Assembly: GCF_002939985.1 (NCBI RefSeq)
Contig: NZ_MDFM01000002.1
Coordinates: 228,018 to 277,724 of the forward strand
Reading direction: 5' to 3'
Source: Xanthomonas hortorum pv. cynarae
GTDB taxonomy: Bacteria; Pseudomonadota; Gammaproteobacteria; Xanthomonadales; Xanthomonadaceae
DNA: 49,707 bases
Below, in pieces: positions 12,553 through 21,191 of this stretch. The translations under genes and the position numbers were made by a program. The notes beneath the pieces were generated by a model. It was not told the origin of the DNA, did not search any database, and saw only the letters and a program-made list of their open reading frames with translations. Each line of letters begins with the position of its first letter. Positions within the stretch are counted from its first letter, which is position 1.

Positions 12553-13467
12553 TCAACCACCTGTCTCCCACGGCGGCACCTCACCCAGGCGCTCCAGCAG
12601 AAACTCCACGAACGCGCGCACGCGCGGCGGTTGCAGCTGGCGTGCCGGCATCACCGCGCTGATCTGCGAGGTGGGCGGTGGGTAATCCGGCATCACTGCG
12701 ACCAGGCTGCCGGCGCGCAGCTCATCGGCGATATGCCAGTAAGAATGCAGCGCGATGCCCTGGCCGGCGAGCACCGCATCGCGGATCAGCTCGCCGAAGT
12801 TGCTCTCGAAGCGGCTCTGCATGCGCACCCGCACCAGACCGCCTTCGGGCGTCTGCAGCGTCCAGACGTCCTGGCGGCCGTCGCGGCCCATCAACAGCAC
12901 GCCGGCATGCCCGGCGAGATCGTCCGGTGTGCGCGGGGTACCGTGGCGGCGCAGATAGTCGGGCGAGGCGGCCAGGGTGCGGCGGTTGTCGGCGATGCGC
13001 CGCGCCACCAGCCCGGAGTCGTCCAGCGTACCGATGCGGATCGCCAGATCGAAGCCTTGCTTGACCAGATCCACCAGATCGTCGCTCAGGTGCGCACTGA
13101 TGCGCACCCGTGGATGGCGGGCCTGGAACTCCGGCAGCAACGGCGAGACGTATTGCCGCCCGAACGAGGCCGACAGCGTCACCCGCAAGGTGCCGCCGAC
13201 ATCGTGCGCACTTTCGCGCAGATCGTCGGCCAGCGCATCCAGATCTTCCACCAGCACACGGCCGCGTTCGGCAAGTTGCTGGCCTTCTGCGGTGGGGTGC
13301 AGGCGGCGCGTGGTCCGGTGTAGCAGGCGCACGCCCAGATCGCGTTCGAGCCGTTTGAGGCGTTGGCTGGCCACGGCCACGGACAGATCCAGGCTTCGCG
13401 CGCCGGCGGTGATCGAGCCGGCGTCGAGCACGCGCAGGAACAGGGCGATGTCGCCGAGACGGTCCAT
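12553..13467 (-). CDS. LysR-family transcriptional regulator, divergent from an MFS exporter
   Basis: This 304-residue protein starts at the ATG at 13467 (MDRLGDIALFLRVLDAGSIT). The DNA-binding helix-turn-helix spans about residues 5-60 (ARSLDLSVAVASQRLKRLE), with the LysR effector domain after residue 90. Longer in-frame extension toward 13686 would run into the divergent MFS gene and is unlikely. The 100-nt intergenic space with the MFS gene at 13568 suggests that it controls that transporter, possibly together with the aldo/keto reductase behind it. The effector is unknown. Confidence 0.9.
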   Translation of the reverse strand: MDRLGDIALFLRVLDAGSITAGARSLDLSVAVASQRLKRLERDLGVRLLHRTTRRLHPTAEGQQLAERGRVLVEDLDALADDLRESAHDVGGTLRVTLSASFGRQYVSPLLPEFQARHPRVRISAHLSDDLVDLVKQGFDLAIRIGTLDDSGLVARRIADNRRTLAASPDYLRRHGTPRTPDDLAGHAGVLLMGRDGRQDVWTLQTPEGGLVRVRMQSRFESNFGELIRDAVLAGQGIALHSYWHIADELRAGSLVAVMPDYPPPTSQISAVMPARQLQPPRVRAFVEFLLERLGEVPPWETGG

Positions 13468-13567
13468 ACGATTCTCAATGCTGCGTTGATAGTGAATCAG
13501 GATACTAGGGGTTTTTACGAAAGACGCAGCGGCGCAGGCTGTGCGCAGTTCTCCTCGGCCCACCCTC

Positions 13568-14779
13568 ATGTCCGCTTCCGTGCGTTCTTCCCGTTTTCCT
13601 CCGGCGTTGCTCGCGCTGACCATCGGTGCGTTCGGCATCGGCACCACCGAGTTCGTGATCATGGGCTTGCTGCAGCAGGTGGCCACTGATCTGAATGTGT
13701 CGCTGACCGCCGCCGGCCTGTTGATCAGCGGCTACGCGCTGGGCGTGTTCGTCGGCGCGCCGGTGCTGACCCTGGCCAGTGCGCGGCTGCCGCGCAAGGC
13801 GGTGCTGGTCGGGCTGATGGCGATTTTCACCCTGGGCAACGTGGCCTGCGCGCTGGCGCCCGATTACGCCAGTCTGATGGCCGCGCGCGTGCTGACCTCG
13901 CTCGCCCACGGCACCTTCTTCGGCGTGGGCGCGGTGGTGGCGACCTCGCTGGTGCCGGCCGACCGACGCGCCTCGGCGATTTCGCTGATGTTTGCCGGTC
14001 TCACCGTCGCCACCTTGCTGGGCGTGCCGGCCGGCGCGTGGCTGGGCCTGCAGTTGGGCTGGCGCGCGACGTTTTGGGCAGTGACGGTGATCGGCGTGTT
14101 GGCCACGGCTGCGGTGGCGCTATGGGTGCCGGCGGCTGCTGGCGCTGCCGTGCCGGTTCCGTGGCGGCAGGAAGTGGCGGTGCTGGCACGCGGTCAGGTG
14201 CTGCTGGCATTGGCGATGACGGTGATCGGCTATGCCGGTGTGTTTGCGGTGTTTACCTATATCCAGCCACTGCTGGTGGATGTCACCGGCTTTGCGCAGG
14301 CGGCGGTGTCGCCGGTGTTGTTGGTGTTCGGCATGGGCATGATCGTCGGCAATCTGCTGGGCGGTCGCCTGGCCGATCGGCGCCCCACCGCGACCCTGCT
14401 GGGCAGCTTGGCTGCCTTGGTGGTGGTACTCGGTGCGATGGGCTTTTTCCTGCATAGCAAGATCGCCATGGTGATGTTCGTCGGCCTGTTGGGCGTGGCC
14501 GCGTTCGCCACCGTGGCGCCGCTGCAGTTGCGCGTGCTGGAGCATGCACGCGGCGCCGGCCAGAACCTGGCCTCCAGCCTCAATATCGCCGCGTTCAATC
14601 TGGGCAATGCACTGGGTGCTTGGCTGGGCGGGCTGGTCATCGCTACGCGCGCTGGATTGGTGGCGACGCCGTGGGTTGCCGCATTGCTCACCGCCGTGGG
14701 CCTGGGCATCGCGTTGTGGAGCGTGCATCTGCAGCGTCGCGGGGCGAACGCGCCAGCCGCATGCGTGCAGGCGGGTTGA
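13568..14779 (+). CDS. MFS transporter, drug/sugar exporter type (AraJ/YdhP-like)
   Basis: This 403-residue inner-membrane protein has about twelve hydrophobic segments. It opens with ALLALTIGAFGIGTTEFVIM, a signature of the DHA1 exporters related to AraJ, YdhP and chloramphenicol resistance permeases. The motif GGRLADRRPTA is the second-half copy of the MFS loop 2-3 signature. I chose the ATG at 13568; an in-frame ATG at 13541 would add nine residues. It probably exports small hydrophobic or sugar-like compounds. The LysR gene is divergent, and the aldo/keto reductase follows after 57 nt in the same direction. Confidence 0.9.
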   Translation: MSASVRSSRFPPALLALTIGAFGIGTTEFVIMGLLQQVATDLNVSLTAAGLLISGYALGVFVGAPVLTLASARLPRKAVLVGLMAIFTLGNVACALAPDYASLMAARVLTSLAHGTFFGVGAVVATSLVPADRRASAISLMFAGLTVATLLGVPAGAWLGLQLGWRATFWAVTVIGVLATAAVALWVPAAAGAAVPVPWRQEVAVLARGQVLLALAMTVIGYAGVFAVFTYIQPLLVDVTGFAQAAVSPVLLVFGMGMIVGNLLGGRLADRRPTATLLGSLAALVVVLGAMGFFLHSKIAMVMFVGLLGVAAFATVAPLQLRVLEHARGAGQNLASSLNIAAFNLGNALGAWLGGLVIATRAGLVATPWVAALLTAVGLGIALWSVHLQRRGANAPAACVQAG

Positions 14780-14836
14780 TTCGCTCCTTCGATCGACCGG
14801 CACTGCGCGCGTTTCTTCGATTTCCAGGAGCATGTA

Positions 14837-15868
14837 ATGGACACACGTTTTCTCGGTCGTTCCGGTTTCAAGGTGCCGGTGCTTGGCCTGGGTGCCGGCA
14901 CGTTCGGCGGCAAGGGGCCGCTGTTTTCCGCATGGGGCGACACCGATGTGGCGCAGGCACGGCGCATGATCGATCTGTGTCTGGAGGCAGGCCTGAACCT
15001 GTTCGACACCGCCGATGTGTATTCCGATGGTGCTTCTGAGGACATCCTCGGTCAGGCACTGCAGGGCCGCCGCGATCGGGTGATCATCTCCACCAAGACC
15101 GGCTTGCGGTTGGGCGATGGGCCCAACGATGCAGGCGCTTCGCGCTTCCGGTTGTTGCGTGCAGTGGATGCTTCATTGCGACGCCTGCGCACCGACTATA
15201 TCGACCTGCTGCAGCTGCATGCCTTCGATGCGATGACGCCGATGGAAGAGACCCTGTCCACGCTCGATGCGCTGGTGCGCGCCGGCAAGGTGCGTTATCT
15301 GGGCGCGTCCAACTATGCCGGCTGGCAGCTGATGAAGTCGTTGGCGGTGGCCGATGCGCAGGGCTGGAACCGCTTCGTCGCCAATCAGACCTATTATTCG
15401 CTGGCCGGTCGCGATTACGAATGGGAGCTGATGCCGCTGGGCATCGATCAAGGCGTGGGCGCGGTGGTGTGGAGCCCGCTGGGCTGGGGCCGGCTGACCG
15501 GCAAACTGCGCCGCGGCCAACCGCTACCGGAACACAGCCGCTTGCATGCCACTGCCGCCGCTGGCCCGGCGATCAGCGACGAATGCCTGTTCGATATCGT
15601 CGATGTGCTCGACGCCATTGCCGAAGAAACCGGCCGCAGCGTGCCGCAACTTGCCATCAACTGGCTGCTGCAACGGCCGACCGTGAGCACGGTGCTGATC
15701 GGTGCGCGCGACGAGGCGCAGCTGCGCCAGAACCTGGGCGCGGTCGGTTGGTCGCTGACACCGGAGCAGCGTGCGCGCCTGGATGCGGTGAGTGCGGTGG
15801 AGCCGCCGTATCCGTACTACCCCTATTGGCGCGGGCACTTTGCCGAACGCAGCCCGCTACCGGTTTAG
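14837..15868 (+). CDS. Aldo/keto reductase
   Basis: This 343-residue oxidoreductase carries the AKR tetrad: Asp57 and Tyr62 in NLFDTADVYSDG, Lys87 in VIISTKTGL, and His128 in LLQLHAFD. The segment IGARDEAQLRQNLGAVGW near the C-terminus is the usual cofactor-binding end. AGGAG lies 7-8 nt before the ATG. It is of the YajO/PdxI-like group by overall pattern. It lies just behind the MFS gene and is possibly cotranscribed with it, which would fit modification and export of the same toxic carbonyl compound, but that link is inference. The paralog at 7991-8974 is only distantly similar. Confidence 0.92.
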   Translation: MDTRFLGRSGFKVPVLGLGAGTFGGKGPLFSAWGDTDVAQARRMIDLCLEAGLNLFDTADVYSDGASEDILGQALQGRRDRVIISTKTGLRLGDGPNDAGASRFRLLRAVDASLRRLRTDYIDLLQLHAFDAMTPMEETLSTLDALVRAGKVRYLGASNYAGWQLMKSLAVADAQGWNRFVANQTYYSLAGRDYEWELMPLGIDQGVGAVVWSPLGWGRLTGKLRRGQPLPEHSRLHATAAAGPAISDECLFDIVDVLDAIAEETGRSVPQLAINWLLQRPTVSTVLIGARDEAQLRQNLGAVGWSLTPEQRARLDAVSAVEPPYPYYPYWRGHFAERSPLPV

Positions 15869-16046
15869 ACAAGGCTGACTGCTCAAGGCGGGCTGCCACT
15901 GCCATACCGCAGCGCACCTGCCTCAACGAGCAGACGTCACCACGGCGGTATCCTGCTTGGAATCACCTTCGGCAGCAGGATGATGCCCACCACACCGTTG
16001 GTGCCTTGCAGGCAGGCACGCAACCAACGCCAAGAACCGTCTCGTA

Positions 16047-17825
16047 TCAGTGTCCCAAGATGCGAAGCTTGAAATTCTCGAGCACGGCCGTGCTCTGCGG
16101 CGCGCTCATGTCGGTGACCTCCAGGGTCCATACGCCTTGAGACTTCTCATCCAGAAACGCATTGCTGGAGGTCAGGTCGATATAGAAACCGGTTTTTGCA
16201 TACGTCTCGGCATCCAGCGCAGAAAACGGTGTCAGCACGTAGCTGCGTGTGCCACCGGGAGACTCCAGCACCACGCGCAGGTTGGTGGGAGCGCGATGCG
16301 ACGTGGCAAGCGACAGTTGCACGCCTTCCACCTTCATTGCCTGGGTGATACGAATGTGCTGCCTGGCTGGTTGCGCTGGGCCGCCGATCTGGCTGGCTGC
16401 AGCGGTGCATGCCACCCACTGCGTCTCGCGTAAAGGCGGCAGGGGCTTGAAGTAGGTCGCCTCGTAGACGGCTGCCGCGCCATCGGCCAGGCCGAAACCA
16501 TACCAGTTGCTGAAGCGATGCCCGGCCGCATTGGTGATCCAGCCCGGATCGATCACGCTGCCCTGATACACCGCGCGGGGCTGCGACGGATCGATCTGGC
16601 GCGCGGTGGTGGCCAGAATGTACTTCACGTCACGCGCGCTCAAGTTTGGGTTGACCCCCAGCATGAGTGCGGCAACCCCTGCCACGGTGGGTGCGGCGGC
16701 CGAGGTGCCGTTGAACGTAGCGGTGTAATTACACGAGGGGTCGATCTTTGAGGCGCTGGTATCCAGCGCGTTTTCGGCCGGGCCGCCATGATCCAAGTTC
16801 GATCCCGCAGCGCATCCGCTCAGATCGGTCGTGACAATGGCGGGGTCGTAAACAAAGGGTGCCATAGCGGCTCCCAACTCTTCGGCTGCGTTGGGATAGA
16901 ACGCGCGCTGGTATCCGATCAACCCGCCAAGTCCGGAAACCCATAACGCCGATCCAGGCGAAGAATACGCGGCGCGTTTGCCCGCCGCGTCCACGCTTGC
17001 GACTGCGATCGTGCCGAACAGATTATTGAAGGTGTCTTGATTGGCCAGGCCGCAGCCGACACCGTTCGCGCGCGCAGCGTCGCCGCAAGCATCGACAACA
17101 TTTCCTTCCTGGTCCCGACCGCGCAAGTTGAGAAAACTGTTGCCAGCCGATTTGACGTAGATCGCACCGCGCCCACTTCGGGTTGACTGCATCAATGCAT
17201 CCCACGATTGCTGGTCCTGCAGCGGGAAGTCCTGATAAAACGGGCCGATGTTGCCCCAGGAAAAGTTGAACACGTCCATGACACTGGACTGTGGACCATC
17301 TCCCCAGGCGTAGCGAATGCCCGCCTCTGTCACCGAGGACGCTTCGCCGAATGCAAACCCCGCAAGGGAGGCTTCGGGTGCAATGCCCCGACCACCGTGC
17401 CCGTTCCAACCGACTGCAGCGACGATGCCGGCTACTTGCGTTCCGTGATCGTAGCCGGGGCCCGAGGGCGTGGGATCGTTCGAACCATTCATGAAATTGT
17501 ACGAGCCGTTCGGAATGACATTCGCCGCCAGGTCTTCGTGCCTGATCTCCAAACCGCTATCTACCACGCCGATGCGCACGTGTTTGCCGCGGATATTTAG
17601 CGCGTGGAGGATGTCCACATCCATATCCACGCCTGCAACCGGACGGCTGTCTCCGATGACTGCCTGCCCCTGGTTCGAGACGTGCCACTGATACCGCAGC
17701 AGTGGATCGTCTGCCGCGCTGCTGGATGCATTGCCAGGCATGGCTGCCTGTGCAGCAAAAGAGGCAAGACCGATCAGCGTCGTGCCGATCGATAGAGCTG
17801 GATGTTGCTTGCGAAATAGGTACAT
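16047..17825 (-). CDS. Secreted subtilisin-like serine protease with C-terminal P domain (paralog 1)
   Basis: This 592-residue S8 peptidase begins with a signal peptide (MYLFRKQHPALSIGTTLIGL, cleavage probably near AQAA at 25-28). The catalytic triad is Asp89 (GVVDSGLEIRHED), His127 (YDHGTQVAG) and Ser375 (NGTSAAAPTVAG), with the oxyanion Asn229 in SAGNS. The last 110 residues form a P/Homo B domain ending ENFKLRILGH. The mature part (PLLRYQWHVSNQGQ) starts within some 15 residues of the predicted signal cleavage site, so there is no room for a normal 70-100 residue propeptide. It is last of three minus-strand genes with its paralog and a small secreted protein, and likely leaves the cell by type II secretion. 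Start ATG 17825 is preferred over 17840. Confidence 0.92.
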   Translation of the reverse strand: MYLFRKQHPALSIGTTLIGLASFAAQAAMPGNASSSAADDPLLRYQWHVSNQGQAVIGDSRPVAGVDMDVDILHALNIRGKHVRIGVVDSGLEIRHEDLAANVIPNGSYNFMNGSNDPTPSGPGYDHGTQVAGIVAAVGWNGHGGRGIAPEASLAGFAFGEASSVTEAGIRYAWGDGPQSSVMDVFNFSWGNIGPFYQDFPLQDQQSWDALMQSTRSGRGAIYVKSAGNSFLNLRGRDQEGNVVDACGDAARANGVGCGLANQDTFNNLFGTIAVASVDAAGKRAAYSSPGSALWVSGLGGLIGYQRAFYPNAAEELGAAMAPFVYDPAIVTTDLSGCAAGSNLDHGGPAENALDTSASKIDPSCNYTATFNGTSAAAPTVAGVAALMLGVNPNLSARDVKYILATTARQIDPSQPRAVYQGSVIDPGWITNAAGHRFSNWYGFGLADGAAAVYEATYFKPLPPLRETQWVACTAAASQIGGPAQPARQHIRITQAMKVEGVQLSLATSHRAPTNLRVVLESPGGTRSYVLTPFSALDAETYAKTGFYIDLTSSNAFLDEKSQGVWTLEVTDMSAPQSTAVLENFKLRILGH

Positions 17826-18009
17826 TGCGATGATCTCCAATCGGAAGTGGGATGCAGTCGAGACGTCGCGTGCATCCGTTCTGATTACTCATTGCTGCCG
17901 ACGGCCGCTGACAACGTGCGTTGGGCCTGTCCGGCAGGCCAGATCGAACTGCGGAACACGTGCAGGAAGCAGCGCTGGCCGCAGGCATCTGCCGGCGACC
18001 AGCGTGTGG

Positions 18010-18630
18010 TCACATCGGTTGCATGATTGATTGCGCCACAACGAGCGAGAGCTGCGCACCGCCGCTGTTGGTTTGCAGGCGAGCCAGCGCCTGTTGCGCC
18101 TTTTCGACCGAGGAATAGGCAATCACCGCGCTGTCATCCACTGCCGACGTGTACACGATGCTGCCGCCCGAGTTGCGCGCCAGCAATACTGCGTTAGTCG
18201 GTGTGGTGCCGATGAGTTTCAGCTGCGGCCGCACCAGCACCACGCGTCCGTTGCGTTCGTTCACTGCTGCGGCCATGGTCCGCTCTGCACTGGAGATTGA
18301 CGGGGAAGCGCTGCGCGCAGCGCCGGCGGGTGTGTCCAGAACCACCGCGTAAGGGCCGATCCGCGCGGCAACCTTTCCCGTGGGCCGTGCCGCGATGGGA
18401 GTGGCACGGGTCTTGGCGGCGGGTGCTGCGGCGCTATCCGCAAGCTCGGCCGGAAGCGGGTCGGAGACCACCGTTCCCGGCAGCATGCGGTAGGTGTCCG
18501 GACCGGACTTGAAGCGCTCGCCAGTCGCTGCGGCGCGCAGTGCCTGAGCGTCCATGTACTGCGCGGCCTGCGTGATGCCGCACGCGCCGAAGGAAGCAAG
18601 GATTACCGAAAGAACAAACGTGGTTTTCAT
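18010..18630 (-). CDS. Secreted hypothetical protein between two subtilases (206 aa)
   Basis: This protein has an N-terminal signal peptide (MKTTFVLSVILASFGACG, probable cleavage after QAA near residue 23), a low-complexity Ala/Pro-rich section (about 60-95) and a C-terminal half with alternating beta-like and helical segments (GRVVLVRPQLKLIG, VIAYSSVEKAQQALARLQ). Its start lies one base after the stop of the upstream protease, indicating tight translational coupling, and the second protease begins 184 nt downstream. I recognise no domain. By position it could be a folding helper, inhibitor or propeptide acting in trans for the neighbouring proteases, which themselves lack propeptides. That role is inference. 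Confidence 0.75.
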   Translation of the reverse strand: MKTTFVLSVILASFGACGITQAAQYMDAQALRAAATGERFKSGPDTYRMLPGTVVSDPLPAELADSAAAPAAKTRATPIAARPTGKVAARIGPYAVVLDTPAGAARSASPSISSAERTMAAAVNERNGRVVLVRPQLKLIGTTPTNAVLLARNSGGSIVYTSAVDDSAVIAYSSVEKAQQALARLQTNSGGAQLSLVVAQSIMQPM

Positions 18631-18631
18631 G

Positions 18632-20401
18632 TCAGTGCCCCAGGATGCGAAGTTTGAAGTTCTGTAACGCCGCCGTGGTTGTCGGCTCGCTCATGTCGGT
18701 GACTTCCAGTGTCCACACGCCCTGCGCTCCCTCATCCAGGAACGCATTGCTGGAAGTGAGGTCGATGTAGAAGCCGGTCGCCGCGTACGCGGCGGCATCC
18801 AGGACCGAAAACGGCGTCACCACGTAGCTCCGCGTGCCGCTGGGCGACTCCAGCACCACGCGCAGATTGGTCGGCGTGCGATGCGACGTGACCAATGACA
18901 GCTGCACGCCTTCCACCTGCATCGCCTGGGTGATGCGGATGCGTTGCTTGGCTGGTCGCGCAGGTCCGCCGATCTGGCTTGCAGCAGCGGTGGATGCAAC
19001 CCACTGCGTATCGCGTACCGGAGGCAGGGGCTTGAAGTAGGTCGCCTCGTAGACGGCTGCGGCGCCGTCGGCCAGGCCAAAGCCATACCAGTTGCTGAAA
19101 CGATGCCCGGCTGCATTGGTGATCCAACCCGGGTCGATCACACTGCCCTGGTAGACCGCAGCAGGCTGCCAGGGATCGATCTGGCGCGCGGTCTTGGCCA
19201 GGATGTACTTGACATCGCGTGCGGTCAGGCTGGGGTTGGCACTGAGAATAAGCGCTGCGACACCGGAGACGGTAGGCGCAGCGGCAGATGTGCCGTTCAT
19301 CAACGCGCTGTAATTGCAGGATGCGTCGATCCTGGAGGTGCTGCCAGTAAGCGCGTTTTCGACCGTAGCGCCGTCCACATTGTCGCCAGCGCTGCAGCCG
19401 CTGAGATCGGTGGTGACGATGGCCGGATCGTAAGCGAAGGGCGCGGTATCAGGGGCAAAGACCTGGGCCGCATTGGGATAGAACCTGCTCTGGTATCCAA
19501 ACTCTCCGCCCAGACCGGATATCCACAACGCGGAACCAGATGACGAGTAGGAGGCCCGCTTGCCCGTGGCGTCCACGCTGGCGACCACGATGGTGGCGGG
19601 AAGATTGCTGAGTGGATCAACATTGGCGAGCAGGCAGCCGACATTCAAGGTGCGCGACAGTTCGCTGCAAGCATTGACGACGTTGCCTTCTGCATCGCGG
19701 ATGCGAAAACGCCTGAAGTTGTTGCCGGCTGACTTGATATAGATGCCACCCAGCCCGCCGCGTGTCGAGCGCATCAACGCTTCCCAGGCCTGACGCTCTT
19801 CCAACGGAAAGTCGGGGTAGCTGGCCTGGGCCGAACCCCAGCTGTTGTTGAAGATATCGATGGTGCGTGCTTCGGGACCATCGCCCCAGGAATAGCGGAC
19901 TTCTGCGTCGCTGCCGGCCGAGTCGCTCCCCAGAAAATCGAAGCCGGCAAGCAAGGCTTCGGGCGCAACGCCGCGACCGCCACGGCCATTCCATCCAACC
20001 GCAGCGATGATGCCCGCGACCGAGGTGCCGTGACCGAAATTCGGGTCGTTTGGTGTGGGATCGTGCGATCCGTTGCCGAAATTGTGCGAACCATCCGGGA
20101 TGATGTTGTCGCGCAGATCTTCGTGGCCGATCTCCAGGCCGTTATCTACTACGCCAACGCGCACGCCACGACCGCGAATGCCCAGCGCATGCAGGAGATC
20201 AACATCCATATCGACGCCGGACACGGGGCGGCGGTCGCCAATGACCGCCTGCCCCTCATTGGAGATGTGCCACTGATAACGCAGCAATGGGTCGCCTTTG
20301 GCGTCTCCGGCACGTGCAAGGCCTGCCGGCTGTGCGGCGGTCCCCAGCATGGGGAGAGTTCCGATCAATAGCGCGAGGTAGCGCCTTCGAAATAATTTCA
20401 T
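18632..20401 (-). CDS. Secreted subtilisin-like serine protease with C-terminal P domain (paralog 2)
   Basis: This 589-residue protein is a clear paralog of the enzyme at 16047-17825. The signal peptide is MKLFRRRYLALLIGTLPMLG with cleavage near residue 23-30. The triad is Asp86 (GVVDNGLEIGHED), His124 (FGHGTSVAG) and Ser372 (NGTSAAAPTVSG), with Asn227 as oxyanion residue. The C-terminal P domain again ends in LRILGH. The stretch from YQGSVIDPGWITNAAG to YFKPLPP is identical in protein between the paralogs although the DNA differs at many third positions, whereas the catalytic domains differ considerably. It is first in the three-gene cluster. Type II secretion is likely from the family but not visible in the sequence. 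Confidence 0.92.
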   Translation of the reverse strand: MKLFRRRYLALLIGTLPMLGTAAQPAGLARAGDAKGDPLLRYQWHISNEGQAVIGDRRPVSGVDMDVDLLHALGIRGRGVRVGVVDNGLEIGHEDLRDNIIPDGSHNFGNGSHDPTPNDPNFGHGTSVAGIIAAVGWNGRGGRGVAPEALLAGFDFLGSDSAGSDAEVRYSWGDGPEARTIDIFNNSWGSAQASYPDFPLEERQAWEALMRSTRGGLGGIYIKSAGNNFRRFRIRDAEGNVVNACSELSRTLNVGCLLANVDPLSNLPATIVVASVDATGKRASYSSSGSALWISGLGGEFGYQSRFYPNAAQVFAPDTAPFAYDPAIVTTDLSGCSAGDNVDGATVENALTGSTSRIDASCNYSALMNGTSAAAPTVSGVAALILSANPSLTARDVKYILAKTARQIDPWQPAAVYQGSVIDPGWITNAAGHRFSNWYGFGLADGAAAVYEATYFKPLPPVRDTQWVASTAAASQIGGPARPAKQRIRITQAMQVEGVQLSLVTSHRTPTNLRVVLESPSGTRSYVVTPFSVLDAAAYAATGFYIDLTSSNAFLDEGAQGVWTLEVTDMSEPTTTAALQNFKLRILGH

Positions 20402-21191
20402 TCCAATTGACTCCAGTCGAGGGGTGGCACAATTGAAGTGGCACAGACACCCGTCCGGCCGCTCAGGAATCGGTCAGCTGAGGCTCCGTCGCGCAGATGG
20501 TGGCCGTCAGGCCCGAGGCGGTGGAGCCCGTGTCGGTGTCATGCGGTTGCGGGGCTTGCCGCGTGAGGAACATCAGCCGCGCCTATGCGGCGCCGGGGCG
20601 GAGGAAATCCGGCGGCGTTTGCTGGAAGAGGGTGAATCCAAGAAGACAGCAACAGGCATCATGTCCATGTGTCCTGAAAAGGAAGAGCAGTGAAGAGCGC
20701 ATCCGTGTACTGAAGGATGGATGCGACAGGTCGTCGATCGGCTCCCCTGTGCGCATCTGCGCAGCCGATGCTGGCGGTGCGCATGCACAGGCAGCACCTT
20801 GATTAAAAGTGGGTAAACCCTCGCGCGCAAGGCGAGCGAACAATGCATCGCGCGTGACCGATCGCGCACTTTATGTCAGTCATGTCGGATCGCGAATCAA
20901 ATGCGAAGTTTTCGGGGGCGAAATCGCGTTTATTGTCGCTGTTTAATACGATATCGATATGCAAGAACAATCGTGGTGCGCGGATTTTCTTCGCATTTCG
21001 AGCGTTTTGCGCCGGGCGTGACAGCCGCAGCGATCAGGGATGGCCGCAAAGACGATATGGCTGATAAGCGGGCAAGCCGCAGGCAAGCGCAGTGCCTGCG
21101 TTTCCGCTTCGCACTTTAAGGGCCCGTAGTGCGCCCACCCGCAGACCGCGCCACAGCCTGGATTGCTGCTCGGGATGGCGCCATCCGTTGA
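20402..21191. other. 790-nt intergenic region without a supported gene
   Basis: It separates the protease cluster from a TonB-dependent receptor gene. Short frames exist on both strands but have neither ribosome-binding sites nor family resemblance. The section 20870-21000 is markedly richer in A and T than its surroundings and contains a 10-bp inverted repeat (AAATGCGAAG at 20899-20908, CTTCGCATTT at 20989-20998) around a central palindrome ATATCGATAT at 20951-20960. It might hold a protease promoter region, a small RNA or a relic of a mobile element. Confidence 0.5.

Noticed and set aside
11983..13323. A long plus-strand open frame across repeats and opposite the LysR gene
   Set aside because: Its first part translates repeat DNA and the rest is antisense to a clear LysR gene; no protein family is recognisable.
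16047..20401. Recent gene conversion between the protease paralogs
   Set aside because: The identical protein stretches contain many silent DNA differences, which conversion would have removed.
20424..20802. Two short overlapping open frames between the protease cluster and the TonB receptor
   Set aside because: No ribosome-binding sites, no family resemblance and implausible composition.
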